NCBI GenBank assembly: GCA_965277445.1
Contig: CBDICY010000013.1
Location: forward strand, 3,038,001 to 3,102,000
Length of the DNA stretch: 64,000 nt
DNA from: JAFMDF01 sp965277445
GTDB taxonomy: Bacteria; Bacteroidota; Bacteroidia; Chitinophagales; Saprospiraceae
Direction of reading: 5' to 3'
A model generated the notes under the pieces. That model worked only from the letters and a program-made list of their open reading frames with translations, was not told where the DNA came from and did not search any database. Below, piece by piece: positions 27,101 to 36,479 of this stretch; position 1 is the stretch's first letter; each line of letters starts with the position of its first letter. Position numbers and translations under genes: made by a program.

Positions 27101-29479
27101 CCAGATGCCATTGAATGTATGTCTATCTACGCTACTCAAGCTACCCAAACAGGTGGAGTGACTGCCCCAAATAATGTTTTGGGTATTCCCGATGGACAGT
27201 CTGCTCGCTTAGCAGGAGGAGATATATTAACGATCGAGTTAAATGCCATTCCTAAAATTGGGGATACTTTGTATTTACACATAGCTAGAAATAATGCTAA
27301 TGGACAGATGAGAATTAACGCCTCTCAAACAGCAGTAGGTGGATTTGCTAATACTATTATTTTCGGTGGCGGAACGATTCAACAAATAGATAAAATACCT
27401 TATCCCGTAAAAATCGAAGGTTTACGGTTTGTTAAATTTACTAGGGAACGAGGTCAACTATTAGTAGATGGTGTATCAGCATGCGGAGATACTGATGAAG
27501 ATGGTATCCCAGATTATTTAGACTTGGATAGTGATGGAGATGGTTGTTTGGATGCACTAGAAGCTGGTCATAACTTAGAAGTAGCAATGGACAGTACGAT
27601 TCATGTTACGTATGGCGAAAATGGTCTAGCAGATACCTTAGAAACCAGTCCTGATAGTGGCATCCTTAATTACAGGATTTCCCAATCCAATGCAGGTATT
27701 TTTGATTTCATAGATAAAAATATCAAGCTTGCCTGTAAGTTATTCCCGCCAATGGTTATTCCAGGAACAATCACCCTTCCTCAGGATAGTAGCGGAATGA
27801 TTTGTATGCCTATTTTAGACGAAGATGAGGCAGATGTTTTCACGAGTGAAATTTGTGGGACAGCAAATGGAACAGCAATATCCAGTATTAACAGTCATAC
27901 AGTTTGTTTATCTTACCAACCCAATCTTGGGTTTAATGGACAAGATAGTATCTGCTTGATAGTCTGTGACTTGGTAGGGAATTGTGATACAGTAAATATA
28001 CCAGTTACTGTTATTGCACCACTCCCTCCCAATCCAAATCCTGTCGCTCCAGTACTGATTCCCTCCCCAATTATTGTATCACAAGATAGTTTGGCAACCG
28101 TTTGTATGCCAATTATTGATCCAAATGAGGGAGATACTTTTACTACAGTTTTATGTGATGACAGCCCAAATAATGGAAAGGCAGCAGTCTCAATTTTAGG
28201 CAATCAACTCTGTTTAGATTATCAACCAAATCCAGCATATAATGGATCAGATGAGGTCTGCATTATTGTTTGTGACCAAACAGGTTTATGTGATACAGCA
28301 ATTATTCCAATACTTGTTATTCCAACTAATATTCCAACAGATTCTACCCAAGCCCCTATTGTTATCATACCGACTATCATCACAACAGAAGGGACAAATA
28401 AAATGGTTTGTGGAAATATTATAGATCCTAATTCTACAGATACCCACACTTTTAGTATTTGTGAAGCGCCAAAAAATGGTTTGGCAAATATCACCCTTGA
28501 CAATAGCCGTCAGGAGATTTGTATTGACTATACCCCTACTCCACTCTTTTCTGGTAATGATAGTTTTTGCCTAATTGTTTGTGACCAAACGGGTCTTTGT
28601 GATACCGTTTTAGTGCCTATCCTAGTTTTACCAAGAGCAACAGAATTACAGTTAAAAGTCTTTCTACAAGGTGCGCTAATCTCTGCTACCAACCCTAGCT
28701 CTGCTAATGAGGATGGTTTAATGCGAGATGACTTGCGTAGAAATGGCTTTTTGCCGATGACTCAACCTTATGTAGATACAATCAATACCTTTAATCGCTT
28801 TACTGCTGTGGCTAGTCAACCTGAGACGACGAATCTAGCTGTACTAAATGCAAATTCAGGCACACCAGATGCCATTGTAGATTGGGTATTCATTGAAATT
28901 AGATCGGCAGAAGATACCAACATTATTAGAACGCTTTCTGGTTTATTACAAAGAGATGGAGATGTAGTGGCCGCTCATGATGGTGGTCCTTTATACATCA
29001 ATGGTTTACCAAAAGAATTCTTGATTGCTATCAAACATCGAAATCATTTAGGCGCAATGACAGCAACTCCTTTATCTATGGAAAATAATATTATTAAGGT
29101 TGATTTCACAAACCTACCTTTAGTTGACTATTTCACTAGCCCAGGATTTGATTCTCTAGCCGTCACGACGATAGCAGGTAAACGAGCACTTTGGGCGGGA
29201 AATGCCAACGCAAGTTGTCAAGTAAAATATGATGGCAGTAATAATGATCGATTGAGTGTCTTACGAAACGTCATCTTTTTTCCAGACAACGAGGGACAAA
29301 TACTCAATTTCAGCAACGCTAAAGGTTATTTTTCTGGAGATATAAATATGGATGGAACTGTCAAATATGATGGCATTCGGAATGATAGATTTATCAATCA
29401 ATTCATCATTTTCTTCTATCCAAAAAATGAGACAAAGCTGAATAACTTTAATAATATGTTAGAACAATTACCCAAGTAA
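24197..29479 (+). CDS. Large secreted TSP3/Ig-repeat protein (1760 aa)
   Basis: Starts with a signal peptide (residues 1-22, cut after LDA before QN), then the shared N-terminal domain (about 24-180, FVGGGSQ, NGGLW, IASNG). Next come a Cys-containing Ig-like stretch, a long unassigned beta-rich region (about 275-940), one TSP3 pair flanking a small domain (about 947-1178), one a-b-c triplet of Ig-like repeats (27742-28632), and the shared C-terminal module (about 1482-1760) with dockerin-like loops, ending EQLPK. It lies 86 bp after the giant gene in the same direction, so co-transcription is possible. It is the same kind of protein as its neighbours with far fewer TSP3 spacers. Extracellular location follows from the signal peptide; adhesion or scaffolding is inferred. 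No T9SS sorting tail is recognisable. Confidence 0.93.
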   Translation: MVKTTCIISFLIAIFSFQNLDAQNIDLTVKYNETDEQYEVYARPDATNPSFFVGGGSQITLLLPTSLDNQPIVINSVNGGLWVDNSQVFEPAAAPNHDFHAIASNGGFINFITDEEILLYTFQISIPGCSKDIRLFENETDPKSDAPGMRGGDFTNYFPDLITFEDSYRNNYITDFNCCNAGDLAPTFSTNTQKNECPAITADLYTLHTGTIPVGAKLIFSTDSDPSDGLRDMIDSPIGVATTYYGYYYDKENDCFSPASEAINVSIECCLLFTVPEALLGIEDDTIPLNIMVDPSLTKGGAQLDIIETGIGFRAASAGDTPTTFTIPANATAIRITGYGGNDHTTQSGSHEEYQNSSLLIDLNTQTYAGHIFYVLGNSAQQNDNYAFSDIALGMASDSGITTGDTNGDYNAITPSVNGNILSLVERQNILDQAYLVEYLTSATSSTNFIQTLSDVMPLNDQESSFDLPTATKLIILSTQAGRGGLGSAEEDKGISRIIIDIDKGTASGTLFSQTGRGANLTASYAFANYPLNSGQPILASSATVVGDANAANSVLPNLSLSIINNILTVTQTANTAAIFTTLLNVQTYERLDVGSSAACLGGTKFAGNYIDNPTNTNNVYQLELPGSAESGMLSFAMTNIRGTNTENENTGTAQVFVDLKKQTTSGSFLVMRTTFPDLVSWTDVPFGTALIDHPNTVSNHSNINGFNDEIAGNLVFEVLHQPDGSQLFQISAKAIAGNGTTDFLNYAFTTQAQWAGRLPIRINGDLKGGTLSTGAFDPITEEWLIDPAELSSLAYIPKAHFSGDSIQLNFQYDCKDQSTFIGISRVADLLELTTIDQSGTENTLIDITTAFTIDLIDTDGSETITTLLLDSIPVGHTLSDGVNTFTANNGQQHIDITTWNTANLTYLSPQAGIFPITITVATTDEDGFSATKDSTITTGLFNLIINQDTDKDGVADSIDLDDDNDGIPDAIECMSIYATQATQTGGVTAPNNVLGIPDGQSARLAGGDILTIELNAIPKIGDTLYLHIARNNANGQMRINASQTAVGGFANTIIFGGGTIQQIDKIPYPVKIEGLRFVKFTRERGQLLVDGVSACGDTDEDGIPDYLDLDSDGDGCLDALEAGHNLEVAMDSTIHVTYGENGLADTLETSPDSGILNYRISQSNAGIFDFIDKNIKLACKLFPPMVIPGTITLPQDSSGMICMPILDEDEADVFTSEICGTANGTAISSINSHTVCLSYQPNLGFNGQDSICLIVCDLVGNCDTVNIPVTVIAPLPPNPNPVAPVLIPSPIIVSQDSLATVCMPIIDPNEGDTFTTVLCDDSPNNGKAAVSILGNQLCLDYQPNPAYNGSDEVCIIVCDQTGLCDTAIIPILVIPTNIPTDSTQAPIVIIPTIITTEGTNKMVCGNIIDPNSTDTHTFSICEAPKNGLANITLDNSRQEICIDYTPTPLFSGNDSFCLIVCDQTGLCDTVLVPILVLPRATELQLKVFLQGALISATNPSSANEDGLMRDDLRRNGFLPMTQPYVDTINTFNRFTAVASQPETTNLAVLNANSGTPDAIVDWVFIEIRSAEDTNIIRTLSGLLQRDGDVVAAHDGGPLYINGLPKEFLIAIKHRNHLGAMTATPLSMENNIIKVDFTNLPLVDYFTSPGFDSLAVTTIAGKRALWAGNANASCQVKYDGSNNDRLSVLRNVIFFPDNEGQILNFSNAKGYFSGDINMDGTVKYDGIRNDRFINQFIIFFYPKNETKLNNFNNMLEQLPK
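27742..28632 (+). repeat. Single a-b-c triplet of Ig-like repeats
   Basis: Three tandem Ig-like repeats with the DSxGxxC, GDTFT and DSxCLIVCDQTGLCDT motifs. They follow the order seen in the giant gene and in the gene at 38547: first repeat CGTANGTA, second CDDSPNNG, third CGNIIDPNSTDTHT. This is the minimal copy of the triplet. Confidence 0.75.
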
Positions 29480-29547
29480 ATTAAAATTCGAACTATTAAT
29501 CAATTTATGCACCGTTTCTACAAGTACAATCTACAATCATAGAAATA

Positions 29548-32500
29548 ATGAAAAAACTACTGTACATTATCTGTTTCTTTGTTACCTTTTTTAGTGATCA
29601 TTCTCTAATTGGGCAAAGTGTCGAATTTACCTTAAAGTATAATGAAGCTGCCGATCAATATGAGGTCTATGCCTTACCAGACATCTCTAATCCTACCTAC
29701 TTTGTAGGAGGTGGAAGTCAAATTTCTTTAGTATTACCCGCAAGTACCCCAGACTTGCCCCTGCAAATTACTACCGTGAATGGTGGGTTGTGGACGGATA
29801 ATTCAAGGGTTTTTGCACCAACAGCAGACCCCACTCATGATTTTCATGGTATTGCTTCGGGTGGTTCTTTTGTTAGTTTTATTGCAGGTCAAGAGTTATT
29901 ATTATACACCTTCAAACTGCAACCAGTTGGTTGTATTGAAGGGGCTAGATTATTTGAAAATAATTCAGATCCAGATTCTAATGCGCCTGGATTGAATGGT
30001 GGGGATTTTCTCAATTTTTTCCCTGATTTATTTACTTTTATTGATGGATATAGTGCAAATTATAATAATGCAGGTATCGTTTGTAATACTCCTCCAATGA
30101 TCACTTATGCGCCAGATACGACTTATCAAGAATTAGATACGACCATAGTGATGGACGTCCTTACAACGGATAATGCTAGTATGGAAGCGGATAGCACCTT
30201 GACTTATAGCCTTTTAGGAATAGATGAATCCTTCTTTGACATTGATTCCATTACTGGTCAAATCACCTTTATTAATAGCCCTGACTTTGAAACGCCTTTA
30301 GATGATGGAATGGATAATGTGTATAATATTGAAGTAGTCGTTTGTGATGATGCTGACCCCGTTCTTTGTGATACACAAGCTGTTGCCATTACCGTAACCA
30401 ATAATTTTTCGGATGATGGGATTCGTTTACTTTGTGTCAACCCCACAACTGATCAAGTGATTATTAAAAATTTCGGACCAAATACAAGGGATATTTCAAC
30501 CCTAAGATTATGTTCTAAATTTAGTTATACCAATACCAATATAGCTACTGATATGAATATTGTCAATGGTTCTTTAATCTTAGCGCCAGGAGATAGTGTC
30601 GTTTTAGATGGTTTTAGCTTAGATGATCTATCCGCTGACCTTGGCCTCTATACGCCCGATGGTGGATTCGCTGATACAATTGCAATGTTAGATTTTACCC
30701 AATGGGGAAGCGGTGGGAATGGTAGGGAAAGTGTAGCCGTAGCAAAAGGTATTTGGGGTATTGGAGATTTTATGGTCTATGGTCCAAATTATTGTTATAG
30801 CGGAGATGGGCTTTCAGAATATGGGTTGATATTTTGGGAACAAGTTGATCCCCCCATAGCTATTATTGATAGAATTACAACTGGAGAAAATGTTGCGGTG
30901 ATTGTAGATGTGCAACAAAATGATTTAAATTTTGGGCCAGATAGTTTGGTTACCTCGGTAATTGGTACTTCTACACAAGGGGTTAGCCCAACTGTTTTAA
31001 ATGGAGATAGCATTAGCTACACCCCACCTACCAATTTTACAGGGATAGATACCATTACTTACCAAATTTGTCTTACAAATAATCCTAGCGTTTGTGACAC
31101 AACTATTGTTTTAGTCAATGTCTCTCCCGATTCTGATCTGGATGGTGTTGCAGATGTATATGATTTAGATGATGATAATGATGGTATCCCAGATTTAATC
31201 GAGTGCCCTTTCGTAGAAATGGAATTTGTCTTAAATACAGCAATATCTGATTCAAATATCTTGATTTATGAAGCAATGGTTCATGGTAATTTAGAAACAG
31301 TAACTATCACCGCCTCTACTAATCCACAGACTCTATTGGATCAAAATGGTCAGGTAGCCCCCAACGGTGTAACGCTTTCGACTTCTTCTATTAATCCGAT
31401 TGCCATGAAAGACGATAGTATTTTTGAGGCAGCATTACATTTTGATGCTTCACTTGATATTCAATCTATTCGGCTCCAAGACTTAAGCGATATGGATAGA
31501 CGATTAGATGACTTCCCAACAGATGCTTTTGGATTTAATATAGAAGGTTTTTGGACAATTGTCTCTGGTGACTTAGCGACTTATGACGGTACAACTGGTG
31601 TCTTGATTACCAATAATCCTGCTGGAAATGCAGAACTTACATTGGCGGCAACTAATAATTCTGCCCATGAAATGATTCAAAAGGGAGTACGCTCACCAAT
31701 CCTAGTCAGAGGCAATATAGGTGAAACCAATAATTCAGAAGTCATTTTTACCGCAAGTAATCCATTTTCTGTTGTTGATTTAATAGTGGAAGACATTTCT
31801 TTAAATGGTTTAAGAGAACAAATTGATAATACCTCTATTGTGGCTTCTATTATCATTGGTGTGCCACTTTGTGATGTAGATGGAGACAACATCCCCAATT
31901 ATCTAGATTTAGATGCTGATGGAGATGGTTGTCCAGATGCACAAGAAGCGGGTCATGGTCTACCTATCCAAGCAGATAGTACTATTGCTGGCGCTTATGG
32001 TGCCAATGGATTAGCAGATGCCGTAGAAACGAATATTGATAGTGATACTTTGAATTATACTTTTTGGAGTACGAATAATAATCCTGAATTTTTAGACAGT
32101 TTAACTAATTCTGGTTGTAATGAAGCACCCATCATTATCTATGCGCCAGATACCACTTATAATGAAGGAAACACGACGATTGTTATTGATCTAATCACTA
32201 CCGACGATACGAGTTCAGAAATAGATAGCACTTTAAAATATAGCCTAGTTGGAATAGATAGTGCACTATTTACAATTGATTCTTTAACAGGTGAAATTAA
32301 TTTTATAACACCTCCGTCGATTGACAATCCAATGGATGATGGAATGGATAATATCTATAACATCGAAATAATTGTCTGTGATAATGGTAGACTGGTTTTA
32401 TGTGATACCCAAGCAGTTGCCATTACTGTTGTTCAAGATAATGATGGCGATGGAATACCAGACATTACAGATTTAGATGATGATAATGATGGAATTCTTG

Positions 32501-35500
32501 ATTGGGATGAATGTGAAGGTACAGATGCCACTTTTACTTATAATAATACGCTGTCCGATAATACAAAATTGGTGTATTCTGCAACCATTAATGGTCAATT
32601 AGAAACGGTTACCTTGACCGCTTCTACTAATCCTCAGAGTTTATTGAACCCAGCTGGAGTCCAAGAACCCAACGGAACAACCCTTATTCCAAATGGAGGA
32701 AATGGAATCGTTGCTTTACGGGATGATGCCACCATGGAAGCTGCCTTAACTTTTACTGCTTCTATTCCAATCATTTATATCAAGTTTATTGATTTAGATG
32801 ATATGGATAGAAAATTAGGTGACTTGCCAAGTGATGCTTTTGGTTTTACAACTACCGGCTACTGGGAAATAATCGAAGGAGACTTAGCTTCTTACGATGC
32901 AGCAACGGGAAATTTAATCGTAAATAATCCCAATGGAGATGCCACAGCTCTATTATCCGATGTTGGAGATAGTGGATTTGAAATGCTCAACAAAAATGCT
33001 ATTTCTGGAGTTTTGACAAGAGGTACTATTGGAGAAACGAATAATGCCAAAGCTAATTTTATTGCATCAATACCGTTTACGACTACGGATATGTTGTCAG
33101 AAGATTTATCGCTCAATGGGAATAGAGAATTAGTGACGAGTAATTTTATTTTACAATTTTTGACCGTAGGTATTCCTGATTGTGATGCAGATATGGATGG
33201 TATTCCTAACTATTTTGATTTAGATTCAGATGGTGATGGTTGTCCTGATGCTTTGGAAGCAGGTCATGGAATTACTATGCAAGTCGATAGCACCATTGCT
33301 GGTCCCTACGGAAATAATGGCGTCGCTGATACATTAGAAACCAATGATTCTAATTCAGCTTTAGCCAATTATACGCTTACAGAAACAAATACTGGCACCT
33401 ACGATTTTGTGGATGCTACAGTAGCAACTGCCTGTGCAGAAATTTGTGGAAATGGCATGGATGATGATGGCGACGGTAAAACAGATTGTGAAGATACTGA
33501 TTGTATGCCAATTCAATTGGCAGATAAAGATACGCTTATAAGCACAACTTATTGTTTAGCTGTTCCTTTTGCTGATACTGGTCTCTATACTATCTTATTG
33601 GATGGTTCGCTCTACACGCCAGTTGCACCGGGGTGTAATTTTGACCAAACCCAAGGGTATTCTACAGCAAATTTCACCTTAAATAGTCCACCGTTTGCTG
33701 TCACATGGATGTATAATGGTAATCCTGAAAGTACTACTGTTACTTCCGTAGCTGAATTAGTAGCTTGGATGAATAGTATCGATACTGACGCTAATTGGAG
33801 AAGTGATGTCTTACCAAATGCTATTGCCTATACCCAAAGAAATAATCCAGACACTTATGGTGCAATTACCTTCCCTGCTAATTCAGGTACTGCAATCACG
33901 AATATTAATTCTGTGACAATACCTTTCGGAACAGAAGTGGAAGTAGGCACACTAGCCAATCATCAAATTATTCTTACTAATAAAAATAGTGGTTGTGCGG
34001 ATACCATTGATTTAGTATTTACAAATGAGCGGCCATTAATTACCTATGCCCCCGATACTACTTTCACAGAAAATGATACGAGTTTAGTCATGGATATTAT
34101 CAGTACAGATGATACGAGTAGCGAAGTAGATAGTACTTTAACCTACCGCTTATTAACTGGTAACCTAGACGAATCCTTATTTACCATTGATTCTATCACA
34201 GGTCAAATTCGGTTTATTAGTCCTCCTAACTATGAAAATCCACAGGATGGTAATGGAGATAATATTTATGAATTGACGGTACTGGTTTGTGATGCAGAAA
34301 ACCTCTGCGATACAGCTACAGTTGCGATTACGATTCTTAAAGATAGTGATAATGATGGTGTACCTGATATCGACGATTTAGATGATGATAATGATGGGAT
34401 ATTAGATGTAGATGAAATGGAAATATGTCCAACTGCTGATGTAGTAAATGTGTCAAATATCAGTTCCTCTAATACCATTTCCGGATTAGCTAATTTATAC
34501 GATGGCAATTTTAACTCCTTCATTACTTTTACAAGTAATGCTGCATTCGAGAGTGACTTGACTGTTGATTTTGCTACCCCCGAATCAGGAAAAATCACCT
34601 TTTATTTGTACAATGATGGAGGTAGTGCCAATGACGGGCAATCTCCATCTACCACACCTTCAGGTATTGGCGAAATCACCAATTTATATGTCCTAAACAG
34701 TACTGGAGACACTATATATAGTGCTCAAAATATTGTAATTCAAGGTACCAATCCTGGAGAAGGACCTTTCTTAAATGCTCAATCTGATATTCATGTAATT
34801 TTCCAAGAAGACCTAACAGATGCCAAAACAGTATTGGTTAATGGAATGAAAGGCTATAATGGAGATAGTGATCCAAATACTACTTCTGCTTACGTAACTG
34901 AAAATGCTAGAGAATTTCATTTTACTAACCAATGTCAAGGTACACGCGATACGGATAATGATAGTATTCCTGATCACCTAGATCTAGATTCTGATGGCGA
35001 TGGCTGTCCAGATGCTGCCGAATCAGGTCACAATCAACTGGTACAAGCAGATAGTACCATTGCAGGATCTTATGGCGAAAATGGCCTAGCGACAAGCGTT
35101 GAAAATAGTGATTCCGATACTGCTACCATCAATTACATCATTAACGAAACTGATGCAGGAACAGCCGATTTTGTGAATAACTCCATAGAAAATGGTTGTG
35201 ACCAAATTACCACTTTATCACTTAAGGTAATGCTACAAGGTGCCTTGTTGGGAAGTAATGATGGCCTAATGCGAGATGATTTAAGAAGTCAAAATTTTAT
35301 TCCAATGAATCAGCCTTATAATCAAGAGCGACTTATATCGGAACGATTTACCCATATTGGGGGTGGAACAGAAACGACCACAGCTTTGGTTGTAAATGCC
35401 AATCTAGGTACAGCAGATGCTATAGTGGATTGGGTCTTTGTCGAATTGAGAGATCCTGCTGATTCTACAACTGTATTTCAAACAATTTCTGCTTTAGTGC

Positions 35501-36039
35501 AAAAAGATGGAGATGTAGTAGATGCGACTACAGGAGATCCGATTGTCTTGATGAATCCACCTTTGTCCTTTTTTGTAGCCGTAAAACATAGAAATCATTT
35601 GGGGGCCATGACAAATAGCCCTATCATGACGGTGAATGATACCGTTTTAATTGATTTTACCACCATGGCTTTAAGTGATTTCTACACCAAACCTGGATAT
35701 GATGATTTAGCCGTCACCACGGTAAGTGGAAAAAGAGCTTTGTGGGCAGGAAATGCCAATATAGATTTTAAATCAAAATATGATGGTGCCGCCAATGATC
35801 GAATTCTTATTGGGAATGATGTCATTACTCATGTCCTCAACAGTATGACAACACTAAATTATGCCAATACTTTGGGGTATTATCAAGGGGATTTAAACTT
35901 GGATGGTCGGACTAAATATGACGGGGCATCAAATGATCGAATTATTCTGCAAAACATCATTTTAACCTATCCCCTAAATTCAAATGACTTACAAATTAAT
36001 AATTATAACAATATGATTGAACAAATCCCAGATAACTAA
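29548..36039 (+). CDS. Large secreted TSP3/cadherin-like protein (2163 aa)
   Basis: Signal peptide (residues 1-22) and the shared N-terminal FVGGGSQ domain (about 24-180) come first. They are followed by a cadherin-like repeat (about 185-288: DSTLTYSLLG, IDSITGQI), a region resembling a lamin-tail domain (about 290-430, with LAPGDSVVLDG), an Ig-like unit, then TSP3 spacers alternating with domains. One insert of about 215 residues is present twice (about 31212-31860 and 32520-33180). Two more cadherin-like units lie near 32140 and 34035. A later insert (34426-34950) matches one in the giant gene. The protein ends in the shared C-terminal module (about 1890-2163), finishing EQIPDN. It contains no Ig triplet, unlike its neighbours. 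It sits 68 bp after the previous gene, with a hairpin after its stop. A surface adhesin or scaffold role is inferred. Confidence 0.93.
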   Translation: MKKLLYIICFFVTFFSDHSLIGQSVEFTLKYNEAADQYEVYALPDISNPTYFVGGGSQISLVLPASTPDLPLQITTVNGGLWTDNSRVFAPTADPTHDFHGIASGGSFVSFIAGQELLLYTFKLQPVGCIEGARLFENNSDPDSNAPGLNGGDFLNFFPDLFTFIDGYSANYNNAGIVCNTPPMITYAPDTTYQELDTTIVMDVLTTDNASMEADSTLTYSLLGIDESFFDIDSITGQITFINSPDFETPLDDGMDNVYNIEVVVCDDADPVLCDTQAVAITVTNNFSDDGIRLLCVNPTTDQVIIKNFGPNTRDISTLRLCSKFSYTNTNIATDMNIVNGSLILAPGDSVVLDGFSLDDLSADLGLYTPDGGFADTIAMLDFTQWGSGGNGRESVAVAKGIWGIGDFMVYGPNYCYSGDGLSEYGLIFWEQVDPPIAIIDRITTGENVAVIVDVQQNDLNFGPDSLVTSVIGTSTQGVSPTVLNGDSISYTPPTNFTGIDTITYQICLTNNPSVCDTTIVLVNVSPDSDLDGVADVYDLDDDNDGIPDLIECPFVEMEFVLNTAISDSNILIYEAMVHGNLETVTITASTNPQTLLDQNGQVAPNGVTLSTSSINPIAMKDDSIFEAALHFDASLDIQSIRLQDLSDMDRRLDDFPTDAFGFNIEGFWTIVSGDLATYDGTTGVLITNNPAGNAELTLAATNNSAHEMIQKGVRSPILVRGNIGETNNSEVIFTASNPFSVVDLIVEDISLNGLREQIDNTSIVASIIIGVPLCDVDGDNIPNYLDLDADGDGCPDAQEAGHGLPIQADSTIAGAYGANGLADAVETNIDSDTLNYTFWSTNNNPEFLDSLTNSGCNEAPIIIYAPDTTYNEGNTTIVIDLITTDDTSSEIDSTLKYSLVGIDSALFTIDSLTGEINFITPPSIDNPMDDGMDNIYNIEIIVCDNGRLVLCDTQAVAITVVQDNDGDGIPDITDLDDDNDGILDWDECEGTDATFTYNNTLSDNTKLVYSATINGQLETVTLTASTNPQSLLNPAGVQEPNGTTLIPNGGNGIVALRDDATMEAALTFTASIPIIYIKFIDLDDMDRKLGDLPSDAFGFTTTGYWEIIEGDLASYDAATGNLIVNNPNGDATALLSDVGDSGFEMLNKNAISGVLTRGTIGETNNAKANFIASIPFTTTDMLSEDLSLNGNRELVTSNFILQFLTVGIPDCDADMDGIPNYFDLDSDGDGCPDALEAGHGITMQVDSTIAGPYGNNGVADTLETNDSNSALANYTLTETNTGTYDFVDATVATACAEICGNGMDDDGDGKTDCEDTDCMPIQLADKDTLISTTYCLAVPFADTGLYTILLDGSLYTPVAPGCNFDQTQGYSTANFTLNSPPFAVTWMYNGNPESTTVTSVAELVAWMNSIDTDANWRSDVLPNAIAYTQRNNPDTYGAITFPANSGTAITNINSVTIPFGTEVEVGTLANHQIILTNKNSGCADTIDLVFTNERPLITYAPDTTFTENDTSLVMDIISTDDTSSEVDSTLTYRLLTGNLDESLFTIDSITGQIRFISPPNYENPQDGNGDNIYELTVLVCDAENLCDTATVAITILKDSDNDGVPDIDDLDDDNDGILDVDEMEICPTADVVNVSNISSSNTISGLANLYDGNFNSFITFTSNAAFESDLTVDFATPESGKITFYLYNDGGSANDGQSPSTTPSGIGEITNLYVLNSTGDTIYSAQNIVIQGTNPGEGPFLNAQSDIHVIFQEDLTDAKTVLVNGMKGYNGDSDPNTTSAYVTENAREFHFTNQCQGTRDTDNDSIPDHLDLDSDGDGCPDAAESGHNQLVQADSTIAGSYGENGLATSVENSDSDTATINYIINETDAGTADFVNNSIENGCDQITTLSLKVMLQGALLGSNDGLMRDDLRSQNFIPMNQPYNQERLISERFTHIGGGTETTTALVVNANLGTADAIVDWVFVELRDPADSTTVFQTISALVQKDGDVVDATTGDPIVLMNPPLSFFVAVKHRNHLGAMTNSPIMTVNDTVLIDFTTMALSDFYTKPGYDDLAVTTVSGKRALWAGNANIDFKSKYDGAANDRILIGNDVITHVLNSMTTLNYANTLGYYQGDLNLDGRTKYDGASNDRIILQNIILTYPLNSNDLQINNYNNMIEQIPDN
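31212..33180 (+). repeat. Internal duplication of an unassigned ~215-residue domain
   Basis: The segments 31212-31860 and 32520-33180 encode clearly related domains sharing LETVTxTASTNPQ, DLxDMDR, DAFGF and RGxIGETNN. Each follows a DDDNDG spacer and precedes an LDLDxDGDGC spacer, with a cadherin-like unit between them. I do not recognise the family. Confidence 0.75.
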
Positions 36040-36056
36040 AATAAGGTAAAATCGGA

Positions 36057-36088
36057 TATCAGTTGTCAATTTGCTTTGGCAACTGATA
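36057..36088 (+). terminator. Hairpin after the third large gene
   Basis: TATCAGTTG (36057-36065) and CAACTGATA (36080-36088) form a perfect 9-bp stem with a 14-nt loop, 17 bases after the stop codon. Only a weak T-rich stretch follows, so termination is plausible rather than certain. Confidence 0.4.
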
Positions 36089-36413
36089 ATCGACAATTGT
36101 TTTACTCAAAATAGACTGTCACAATTTCGCCCAATACTTTCATCATGGATGGAGATTTTCTTTTACTTTAGCGCAAATAAGTAGCTAAACACATCTAAAC
36201 GTTACTTTTGAAAAGGTTATTTTTCTGCTAGACGAGGCAAAAAAAGAGTCCTTCACAAAGTATTGTTCATGTTTGTTTTACTACTTGATTCTTGCCAAAA
36301 AGAAATTGACTATTTCTTCTTTGGATTAATAGTATGAAGTAAAGACATTTTTTAGGTATTCCTAACATAGAAAGAATCGACTAAGGCCAATATTGATTTA
36401 TCTATTAGGACAA

Positions 36414-36453
36414 TTCACAGCTTTCTAGCAAATTTTTTTGCTGAATTTGTGAA
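36414..36453 (+). promoter_or_regulatory. Possible leader stem-loop upstream of the dockerin gene
   Basis: An inner stem AGCAAA/TTTGCT (36427-36432, 36437-36442, four-T loop) lies inside an outer stem TTCACA/TGTGAA (36414-36419, 36448-36453). It ends about 26 bases before the preferred start codon. Function unknown. Confidence 0.3.
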
Positions 36454-36479
36454 ATTAATACACCAAATAAATGTATGTC

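Larger units (their letters stand above)
36040..36470. other. 431-bp spacer without a gene
   Basis: No supported reading frame. It holds the hairpin after the upstream stop, a second imperfect hairpin at 36295-36324 (CCAAAAAGAAAT against ATTTCTTCTTTGG, one bulge), and a stem-loop just before the next gene. The length and hairpins suggest that the next gene has its own promoter, but no clear -33/-7 pair was found. Confidence 0.5.

Noticed and set aside
369..29000. Numerous antisense or out-of-frame open frames of 60-140 codons inside the large genes
   Set aside because: They are shadows of repetitive low-complexity coding sequence, recur with each module, and lack starts, family features or spacing of real genes.
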